From positions 698,501-762,500 of the forward strand of contig NZ_CP106753.1 of assembly GCF_025642115.1 (NCBI RefSeq): a DNA stretch of 64,000 nt, in the 5' to 3' direction. Below are positions 54,679 through 61,370 of this stretch, piece after piece. The DNA is from Chitiniphilus purpureus (lineage in GTDB: Bacteria; Pseudomonadota; Gammaproteobacteria; Burkholderiales; Chitinibacteraceae). Under the pieces are notes generated by a model. That model was not told the origin of the DNA, did no database searches, and saw only the letters and a list, made by a program, of their open reading frames with translations. A program made the position numbers and the translations under genes. Every line of letters begins with the position of its first letter. The stretch's first letter is position 1.

Positions 54679-55410
54679 TCATCGCGCAACCCGCAGCCGG
54701 AACTGGAAGCTGTCGGAGCGGCAATACAGGTATTCGAAATCGATCGGCGTGCTGTCACGGTCGTGCGTCAGCCGTTCTATCTTCAGCAGTGGCGCACCCA
54801 CCGGCAGGCCGAGCAGGGCCGCGGTATCGCCATCTGCCAGCTGCGCATCGATGGCAAGGTCGGCGTGGCCCAGCGCGATGCCGTAGTCGTTCTCCAGGAT
54901 CACGAACACATCGCGGGTGGCGAGATCCTCGCGTGCCAGGCGCTCGCCAAGATGCGGCGCCACATAGGTCACATCGAGCGACACCGGCTCGCGATTGAGC
55001 AGGCGCACCCGGCGCAGTTCGGTGACCGGGGCGCCGGTGGGCAGCCGCAGCCGTTCGGCGACCGCAGCGCCCGCCGGCAACGTGCGGATGCCGAGCAGCC
55101 GGTTGCAGATCTCGTGACCATGTTCGCGCATCGCCTCGGCAAAGCCCTGCAGTCGGGCCAGTTGCTGGAATGGCTTGGGTCTGGAGACGAAGGCGCCCTT
55201 GCCCGGCACCTTGAACAGCACACCTTCCTTTTCCAGCTCGCCCAGCGCCTGCCGCACGGTGATGCGGCTGACGCTGTATTGCGCCATCAGCGCGCTTTCG
55301 GAGGGCAGCTGTTCATGCGGTGCATAGGCACCGACATGGATGCAGGTGCGCAACTCGTCGCGGATGCGGCTGTAGAGCGGCTGGCTGGTGTGGTGCAGGG
55401 TGTCGGGCAT
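54679..55410 (-). CDS. GntR-family regulator, HutC/UTRA type
   Basis: A 243-residue repressor. The winged helix (about residues 10-75: LPSESALMAQYSVSRITVRQALGELEKEGVL) precedes a UTRA ligand domain (VTELRRVRLLNREPVSLDV, HADLAIDAQLADGDTAALLG). It stands just upstream of the AprA-like operon on the same strand and probably controls it. A perfect palindrome ATGAC-AG-GTCAT lies 17 bp upstream of its start. Confidence 0.92.
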   Translation of the reverse strand: MPDTLHHTSQPLYSRIRDELRTCIHVGAYAPHEQLPSESALMAQYSVSRITVRQALGELEKEGVLFKVPGKGAFVSRPKPFQQLARLQGFAEAMREHGHEICNRLLGIRTLPAGAAVAERLRLPTGAPVTELRRVRLLNREPVSLDVTYVAPHLGERLAREDLATRDVFVILENDYGIALGHADLAIDAQLADGDTAALLGLPVGAPLLKIERLTHDRDSTPIDFEYLYCRSDSFQFRLRVAR

Positions 55411-55426
55411 GGCGCGGCAACTCGTT

Positions 55427-55438
55427 ATGACAGGTCAT
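55427..55438. promoter_or_regulatory. Candidate GntR operator
   Basis: ATGACAGGTCAT is a perfect 5-bp dyad with two central bases, 16 bp before the ATG of the GntR gene. The form agrees with known GntR-type operators (nGTnxACn class is different for FadR; HutC sites vary). Autoregulation is inferred. Confidence 0.5.
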
Positions 55439-55746
55439 GAATTGCAAGCACCGTGCCACGGGCCGGATTGCCCGCGCTGATCAGATCAAGTCATTGAATC
55501 CATTTGGATAACGGGATGGCGGGGCGGGGTGCGGCGCTGGACGCCGTGTGTTTGGAAATCAACATTGCGCTGCGCAGGATGTTGAAATCCCAACAGCGGA
55601 GGAAGGCCGGCAAGGCGCGACGCTGCGCCGGGAATCGGTGGATGGGGCGTTGGCGCAAGGCGCGCGCGGGCTGCAGCGGTGGCGGTGATGATGCGGGGAG
55701 GGGAATGGGCTCGGCGGGAGGGCGGGGCGGCAAAGCGCCCACAATG
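55439..55746. other. 308-bp gap
   Basis: GC-rich DNA with only composition-driven open frames. No ribosome sites or motifs supporting a gene. Confidence 0.4.
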
Positions 55747-55783
55747 CAAAAGAGCCAGACCAACTGGACGTTGGTCTGGCTCT
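55747..55783 (-). terminator. Rho-independent terminator of the ispB-tRNA-Pro transcript
   Basis: AGAGCCAGACCAAC (55751-55764) pairs perfectly with GTTGGTCTGGCTCT (55770-55783) around a five-base loop. On the minus strand the stem is followed by TTTT (55750-55747). It begins 8 bp after the tRNA 3' end. Confidence 0.9.
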
Positions 55784-55790
55784 CGGATTC

Positions 55791-55867
55791 TGGTCGGGGT
55801 GAGAGGATTCGAACCTCCGGCCTCTACGTCCCGAACGTAGCGCTCTACCAGGCTAAGCTACACCCCG
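55791..55867 (-). tRNA. tRNA-Pro (anticodon CGG)
   Basis: 77 nt on the minus strand including an encoded CCA. Acceptor CGGGGTG pairs with CACCCCG. The D-arm contains AGCxxAG...GGT. The anticodon arm CTACG-TTCGGGA-CGTAG gives CGG, and the T-arm contains GGTTCGAATCC. It lies 43 bp after ispB and just before a strong terminator. Confidence 0.97.
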
Positions 55868-55910
55868 ACTTGCAAAGAGGCGCAATTATGCGTGTGGCAC
55901 TGAAAGGATG

Positions 55911-56879
55911 TCAACTGCTCCGGTTCACGGCCAGTTCGGCCAGCTGCAGCAGTGCCTCGGTGGCCGGATTGTCCGGCAGGTCGGCCAGCAGTGCCTTGGC
56001 ACTGGCGGCTTCGCGCTCTGCCACCGCCAGCGCGTAGTCCAGCGCGCCGCAGCCTTGCACCGCGTCAAGCACCGCGGCGAAATCCTCGCCCCGGGCGTGC
56101 TGCAGTGCTTCGCGCACCACCCGGGCCTGATCGGCGCTGCCGTGTTGCATGGTGTGGATCAGCGGCAGCGTCGGTTTGCCCTCGGCCAGGTCGTCACCCA
56201 GGTTCTTGCCGATTTCGTCCTGTCTGCCGCTGTAGTCGAGCACATCGTCGACGATCTGGAAGGCGGTGCCCAGGTGCATGCCGTAGCGGGCGAGCCGGTC
56301 TTCCAGGTCCGCCGGGGCTTCGCTCAGGATGGCGCCCAGGCGCGATGCGGCTTCGAACAGCTTGGCGGTCTTGTAGCGGATCACGTGCAGGTAGCCCGCC
56401 TCGTCGATCTGTACATTGCCGATGTTCATCAACTGCAGCACCTCGCCCTCGGCGATGATGTTGGTGGCGTCCGCCAGCACTTCCATCACCCGCATCGAAC
56501 CGCAGCTGACCATCAGCTGGAAGGCGCGGGTGTAGAGGAAGTCGCCGACCAGCACGCTTGCTGCATTGCCGAACAGCGCATTGGCGGTGGCACGGCCGCG
56601 GCGCAGGCCGGATTCGTCGACCACGTCGTCGTGCAGCAGGGTGGAGGTATGGATGAATTCGACCACGGCGGCCAAGCGGTGATGCAACTCGCCCCGGTAG
56701 CCCAGTGCCTGCGCCACCAGCAGCACGATCATCGGCCGCAACCGCTTGCCCCCGGAGGTGACGATGTATTCCGCGACCTGGCGTACCAGCACCACATCCG
56801 AGTAGAGGCGATCGCGGATCAGGGCGTCCACGGCCGCCATATCCTTGCCGATGACCGACTTGACGAATTCCGTCGCCAC
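55911..56879 (-). CDS. ispB: Octaprenyl diphosphate synthase
   Basis: A 322-residue trans-prenyltransferase. First aspartate-rich motif LLHDDVVDESGLRRG (DDxxD), second FQIVDDVLDYSG (DDxxD), and GGKRLRPMIVLLVAQALG. It makes the octaprenyl side chain of ubiquinone. I chose GTG at 56879 (VATEFVKSVIGKD) because GGGAG lies upstream and the IspB N-terminus begins here; no ATG fits. Divergent from rplU, the classical ispB/rplU arrangement. Confidence 0.95.
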   Translation of the reverse strand: MATEFVKSVIGKDMAAVDALIRDRLYSDVVLVRQVAEYIVTSGGKRLRPMIVLLVAQALGYRGELHHRLAAVVEFIHTSTLLHDDVVDESGLRRGRATANALFGNAASVLVGDFLYTRAFQLMVSCGSMRVMEVLADATNIIAEGEVLQLMNIGNVQIDEAGYLHVIRYKTAKLFEAASRLGAILSEAPADLEDRLARYGMHLGTAFQIVDDVLDYSGRQDEIGKNLGDDLAEGKPTLPLIHTMQHGSADQARVVREALQHARGEDFAAVLDAVQGCGALDYALAVAEREAASAKALLADLPDNPATEALLQLAELAVNRSS

Positions 56880-57207
56880 GCGCGCTCCCGTCCCAGATTT
56901 GAGGTCGAACCAAACCGGCAATACTAGCATGCCGCCGCACAATCGCGCAGCGCGTCCAGCCGCCCGCGCGACAGGCCGGGAGCAGGTTGTGCGGCCGGTG
57001 GCGGGCGCTGCCGGACTCATCCCGCCGCGCCTTGCGCGGTGCCCCGGGGCGGGCGGGGCGCCGCCGCACACGTTGGTCGCGTTGCGCGCGCGTACGGTAT
57101 CGCCGGTGCCGTCGGCGAGCGCGGCAGGGCCGCTTCATTGCCCTTCAGCCCGTGTTGCGCCGCTTGCCAGGATCGCTGCGCCGGGCTTTGTGGGCGGCGC
57201 TAAGTGT

Positions 57208-57236
57208 TTGACGTAAAAGCAGGTCGGGCGTATAGT
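57208..57236 (+). promoter_or_regulatory. Sigma-70 promoter of rplU-rpmA
   Basis: TTGACG (57208-57213), 17-bp spacer, TATAGT (57231-57236). Predicted start near 57242 leaves a leader of about 64 nt with two GC inverted repeats (CCCCATCGG/CCGGTGGGG and GCGCGC pairs) before the rplU ribosome site, possibly an L21 leader. The rest of the 56880-57305 gap shows no gene. Confidence 0.75.
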
Positions 57237-57305
57237 CGCGCGTTCCCCATCGGGCCGGTGGGGCGCGCGCATGGGGCGCGCATCCAAATTTTCTTGGAGC
57301 TCGTT

Positions 57306-57617
57306 ATGTATGCAGTCGTAAAAACCGGTGGCAAGCAGTACAAGGTTGCCGTCGGCGAAAAATTGAAAATAGAACAGATTGCTGCAGACATCGACAGCCA
57401 GATCGTACTGAATGAAGTATTGATGGTGGCGGACGGTGACGCAGTGAAGATCGGTGCACCGCTGGTGGCCGGGGCTGCCATCAAGGCGACGGTGATCTCG
57501 CAGGGTCGGCACGACAAGGTCCGCATCTTCAAGATGCGTCGCCGCAAGCACTACCAGAAGCGTCAAGGCCATCGCCAGAACTACACCGAAATCCGCGTCG
57601 ACGCGATCGAAGCGTAA
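57306..57617 (+). CDS. rplU: 50S ribosomal protein L21
   Basis: 103 residues: [20 protein letters not shown], then the conserved [22 protein letters not shown] end that binds 23S rRNA. Usual length. TTGGAG precedes ATG 57306. Operon with rpmA 17 bp on. Confidence 0.99.
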   Translation: MYAVVKTGGKQYKVAVGEKLKIEQIAADIDSQIVLNEVLMVADGDAVKIGAPLVAGAAIKATVISQGRHDKVRIFKMRRRKHYQKRQGHRQNYTEIRVDAIEA

Positions 57618-57634
57618 TCAGGAGCTGACATACC

Positions 57635-57907
57635 ATGGCACACAAAAAAGCTGGCGGTAGTTCCCGTAACGGCCGCGACTCCCAGGCCAAGCGCCTTGGC
57701 ATCAAAGTGTATGGCGGCGAGCTGATTCCGGCAGGCTCGATCATCGTGCGTCAGCGCGGCACCGAATTCCATCCGGGCGACAATGTCGGCATGGGCAAGG
57801 ATCACACGCTGTTCGCGCTGGTCGACGGCTATGTGCAATACGCGGTCAAGGGCGCAGCCAAGCGCCGCACCGTGACCGTGCTGCCGTACACCGGCGAAGA
57901 AGCTTAA
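57635..57907 (+). CDS. rpmA: 50S ribosomal protein L27
   Basis: 90 residues: [40 protein letters not shown] and [14 protein letters not shown]. The N-terminus reaches the peptidyl-transferase centre; here it starts directly with AHKK and needs no proteolytic trimming. AGGAG precedes the ATG. A strong terminator follows. Confidence 0.99.
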   Translation: MAHKKAGGSSRNGRDSQAKRLGIKVYGGELIPAGSIIVRQRGTEFHPGDNVGMGKDHTLFALVDGYVQYAVKGAAKRRTVTVLPYTGEEA

Positions 57908-57932
57908 ATCTAAGCTGCTCTTCCGGTTCGCG

Positions 57933-57960
57933 AAGCCCTATCCTGCGATAGGGCTTTTTT
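57933..57960 (+). terminator. Rho-independent terminator after rpmA
   Basis: AAGCCCTATC (57933-57942), loop CTGC, GATAGGGCTT (57947-57956), then TTTT. Separates the ribosomal genes from obg. Confidence 0.93.
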
Positions 57961-58061
57961 CATTGCAGGGTGCCGCACCACCACGGTACGGCACGCGTAT
58001 CATCGCGGCATCGCCCGGCGCCATCGGCGTGAGGGCTGCGGATCACCAGTGGGCCTGGCCT

Positions 58062-59213
58062 ATGAAATTCATCGACGAAGCAAGAATCGAAGTGATCGCC
58101 GGCAAGGGCGGCAAGGGCTCGGCCAGCATGCGCCGCGAGAAGTTCGTACCGCGCGGCGGCCCGGACGGCGGCGACGGCGGCAAGGGCGGCTCGGTCTGGG
58201 CGCTGGCCGACCAGAACATCAACACCCTGGTGGACTATCGCTTTGTCAGGAAATACAAGGCGAAGGACGGCGAATCCGGCCGCGGCGCCGATTGCTACGG
58301 CGCGGCCGGTGACGACATCGAGCTGCGCTTTCCGGTGGGCACGCTGATCACCGACGCCGAGACCGGCGAAGTGGTGGCCGACCTGACCCGTGACGGCGAG
58401 CGCATCTGCCTTGCCAAGGGTGGCAAGGGCGGCTGGGGCAACATCCATTTCAAGAGCTCGGTCAACCGCGCGCCGCGCCAGACCACGCCGGGCGAGGAAG
58501 GTGAACGCCGCGAGCTGGCGCTCGAACTCAAGGTGCTGGCCGACGTGGGCCTGCTGGGCATGCCCAATGCCGGTAAATCCACGTTCATCGCTGCGGTCTC
58601 GGCCGCGCGTCCCAAGGTGGCGGACTACCCGTTCACCACGCTGCACCCCAATCTGGGCGTGGTGCGCATCGACGACAACCGCAGCTTCGTGGTCGCGGAC
58701 ATCCCCGGCCTGATCGAAGGCGCCGCCGACGGTGCCGGCCTTGGCCATCGCTTTCTCAAGCATCTGCAGCGCACCGGCCTGTTGCTGCATATCGTCGACC
58801 TTGCGCCGTTCGATCCGGATGTCGATCCGGTGGCCGAGGCGCGCGCCATCGTCGAGGAATTGCGCAAGTACGACGAAGCGCTCTACCGCAAGCCGCGCTG
58901 GCTGGTGCTGAACAAGCTTGACATGGTGTCGGACGACGAGCGCGAGGCACGTATCGCCGCCTTCCTCGACGCGATGGCCGTATCCGAGCGCCAGCCCGAT
59001 CCGCTGGCGGTGTTCGATCCGCACTTCATGCGGGTGTTCACCATCTCCGGTCTGACCGGCGAAGGCTGCCGTGAGTTGACCTACGCCATCATGGATTACC
59101 TGGAGGCTGCGCGGGCACTGGAACGCGAGGCGGTCGCGCTGCAGCCGCCGTTGCCGCAACTGGATGAAGACGAAGCCGACGCGCTCGATGCCTTCGATCC
59201 GGACGAGAATTGA
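58062..59213 (+). CDS. obg: GTPase Obg/CgtA
   Basis: 383 residues. The glycine-rich Obg fold covers about 1-158 ([34 protein letters not shown]). The G domain follows: G1 GMPNAGKST, switch [13 protein letters not shown]3 [10 protein letters not shown]4 NKLD, G5 region ISGLTGEG. The acidic tail ([17 protein letters not shown]) is usual in proteobacterial Obg. Roles in 50S assembly and stringent response. ATG 58062 begins the conserved [11 protein letters not shown]. Confidence 0.98.
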   Translation: MKFIDEARIEVIAGKGGKGSASMRREKFVPRGGPDGGDGGKGGSVWALADQNINTLVDYRFVRKYKAKDGESGRGADCYGAAGDDIELRFPVGTLITDAETGEVVADLTRDGERICLAKGGKGGWGNIHFKSSVNRAPRQTTPGEEGERRELALELKVLADVGLLGMPNAGKSTFIAAVSAARPKVADYPFTTLHPNLGVVRIDDNRSFVVADIPGLIEGAADGAGLGHRFLKHLQRTGLLLHIVDLAPFDPDVDPVAEARAIVEELRKYDEALYRKPRWLVLNKLDMVSDDEREARIAAFLDAMAVSERQPDPLAVFDPHFMRVFTISGLTGEGCRELTYAIMDYLEAARALEREAVALQPPLPQLDEDEADALDAFDPDEN

Positions 59214-59290
59214 TGGCGCCGCTCTGCCTGCGTGCCGGTCTGCGGGCGCTGCCCGCCCGGCAGACCTGGACCGGTGCCTGATTCCCTTCC

Positions 59291-60541
59291 ATGCAAGCTG
59301 ATTCGCTTTCCGACTTCTTCCAACCCGGCTTCGACCCACGCGATCTTGGCGGGCTCGCCGGCCTGCTGCGCGCCAAGCCCTACCTGGATGCGCTGATCAC
59401 GCTGTTCCGGGGCGGGGAGGACGAGGTGCTGGTGCGTCTCCTGATGCTGCGCGAGATCGGCGCGCGAGCCGATGCGCCGCGCTGGAGCCCGCAGGAGCTG
59501 GACGCGCGCTTTGCCTATATCAATCCGGTCAAGCGTGAGACGGTGCTCAAGCGCCTGCGCGACAACGGCCTCTTGGTGTGGGATAGCGATGCGGCACTGT
59601 ATGCGCTGTCCGAACCCGGGCGCGTCGCGCTGGCGGCGCTGGCGACCCTGACCCAGTTCGCCGACGGCGAGGCCGAGCTTGGGTATCTGACCGCGCAGGT
59701 GGCTGCCGGCCAGGCGGTCGGCAATATCGCGCCCGAAGCCTTGCAGCACCTGCTGGCCCGGCTCAACGAACTGCATGCCGATTTCGATGAGGCGCTGGAG
59801 TCGCAGTCTGAATTCCAGATCCGCAGCGCGCGCGCCAAGCTCGAAAGCGTGTGGCGCTGGGTGGAGAAAGGCACCGAGGTGATGCGGCAGGTGCTGGCGG
59901 ACGACAGTACCGACGGCGCGGTACACCAAGTGGCGCAGGCCATCGCGCTGGCGCAGGGGCGCATGCTGCGCATGACCGGCGTGTTCCAGCGCCGGCTGGC
60001 CGAGCTGGCCGCCCAGCGGGTGCATCTCGGGCAGTCCGGCCTCACCTCGACCAACGTGGCCGATTGGCTGCGCGATCAGAGCCAGGAGGCACTGGCCGCG
60101 CTGGGGCGCGACCTGCTGAGCTTCGCGCCGCAACCGGATTTCGTGGTATCGGACATCCTGCTCGATGTGGCCGAGTTCGAGCTGATCGAACGCGAGCGGG
60201 TCGATGACACCGCCTCCGCACTGCCCACCTCCGAACTTGCGGCATCCGTCTCGGCCGTCGAGGCCGAGCGCCTGCTGCTGGCCGAAGAACTCTATGCCCT
60301 GCTCAAGGGCATCGACACGGCCGCGCCGCTGGCCGACGCCGTGCTGGCCGACAGCTACCCGGAAACCGCGTACCGGTTGTCGTTGCTGTCGCTGCTGGGT
60401 GATGCCGAAGCGGCGCTGGAGCAGAGTGTGGTCGCCGACCTTGTCAAGCTGCCGCTTGCCTTCGTCACCGAGGAGGCGGTCGACGAGCTTGACCACCCGG
60501 ATGTTGCCACGCTGACACGTGGCCGCCTTGAGCGTATTTAG
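59291..60541 (+). CDS. Kleisin-like subunit of an SMC complex (MukF/JetA-like), tentative
   Basis: A 416-residue protein. The N-terminal part looks like a winged helix (SPQELDARFAYINPVKRETVLKRLRDNGLLVWD). A long helical middle follows (about 130-260, ALQHLLARLNELHADFDEAL, RAKLESVWRWVEKG), then a helical C-terminus. The order winged-helix plus helical bundle, the next small winged-helix-like gene and a following SMC-type ATPase match the kleisin-KITE-SMC layout of MukFEB, MksFEB and Wadjet JetABC. Identity rests on architecture, not strong motifs. ATG 59291; follows obg by 77 bp. Confidence 0.55.
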   Translation: MQADSLSDFFQPGFDPRDLGGLAGLLRAKPYLDALITLFRGGEDEVLVRLLMLREIGARADAPRWSPQELDARFAYINPVKRETVLKRLRDNGLLVWDSDAALYALSEPGRVALAALATLTQFADGEAELGYLTAQVAAGQAVGNIAPEALQHLLARLNELHADFDEALESQSEFQIRSARAKLESVWRWVEKGTEVMRQVLADDSTDGAVHQVAQAIALAQGRMLRMTGVFQRRLAELAAQRVHLGQSGLTSTNVADWLRDQSQEALAALGRDLLSFAPQPDFVVSDILLDVAEFELIERERVDDTASALPTSELAASVSAVEAERLLLAEELYALLKGIDTAAPLADAVLADSYPETAYRLSLLSLLGDAEAALEQSVVADLVKLPLAFVTEEAVDELDHPDVATLTRGRLERI

Positions 60542-60549
60542 GGAACACG

Positions 60550-61245
60550 ATGGATCAAGCCCTCAACATCCTTGTGGCGCGCCTGCTGGCGCACCGCTTC
60601 ATCCCCCGCCGCGACCCGCTTGCGCGCCGCGCGCTGATCGACGAGTCGTTCCGCGAGCACCTGGAGCATCGTCTTGCCGAGTGCGGGTTGCAACTGCTGG
60701 AGAACCCCTACGCCGAGTACATCGCCATTGGCCTCAAGCCCGAGATGGAAGACTGGGTGTTCGGCGAGGGCGAAAACTGGCTGTCCAACAACATGGGCCT
60801 GCCGCGCGATGCGATCGCGCTGCTGGTCGTGATCTGGGCACTGATCATCCTGCCCAAACGCGAACGGCAGATCGCCCGTGCCGCCAGCGCCGGCGACACG
60901 CAGTCGGACATGTTCGGCGAGCAAAAGCCCATCGCCCACGGCGAGGAGATGGCACCCGGTGTACCGGAGGACGCGATCTACGCCGACTTCGGCAAGAAGC
61001 TGGGTGGCAAGACACGCTTTTCAGCCAACCTGGGGCAGCTTGCCAAGCTCGGTTTCGTCGTGCGCCGCAACAAGCTGATCTTCGAAGGGCCGCTTCTGGA
61101 CCTGATGATCGACTACGCCAGGCTCGCACCGCGCATCATCGAGGGCGCGCTGGGCGAAGTGCTCAAGCTGTCGGGCACCCGGATCGCCGCCGCGCCCGAG
61201 GCGGATGGCGAAGAAGCCGACGAGGCGGTCGAGCTGGGCGACTGA
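60550..61245 (+). CDS. MukE/JetB-like (KITE) subunit, tentative
   Basis: A 231-residue protein, 8 bp after the preceding gene. FREHLEHRLAECGLQLLEN, AIALLVVIWALIILPKRERQ and the winged-helix-like GKKLGGKTRFSANLGQLAKLGFVVRRNKLIFEG are followed by an acidic tail (EADGEEADEAVELGD). The layout fits KITE subunits that bridge kleisin and SMC. No direct signature is known to me; assigned by size, fold impression and context. Confidence 0.5.
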   Translation: MDQALNILVARLLAHRFIPRRDPLARRALIDESFREHLEHRLAECGLQLLENPYAEYIAIGLKPEMEDWVFGEGENWLSNNMGLPRDAIALLVVIWALIILPKRERQIARAASAGDTQSDMFGEQKPIAHGEEMAPGVPEDAIYADFGKKLGGKTRFSANLGQLAKLGFVVRRNKLIFEGPLLDLMIDYARLAPRIIEGALGEVLKLSGTRIAAAPEADGEEADEAVELGD

Positions 61246-61370
61246 ACCGGGCACCCCATGCCCCCGCATCCGGCGGTGGCATGCCGATCCGGCGATCGCG
61301 ACACGATGCAGTTGATTAGACAGAGCCTGTGGCGCAACACGCGGTGCGGCAGGCAAGGCAAGGAAGGCTG

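Noticed and set aside
57242..57305. L21 leader regulatory RNA before rplU
   Set aside because: GC inverted repeats are present, but I cannot match a known leader structure by eye, so it is only mentioned with the promoter.
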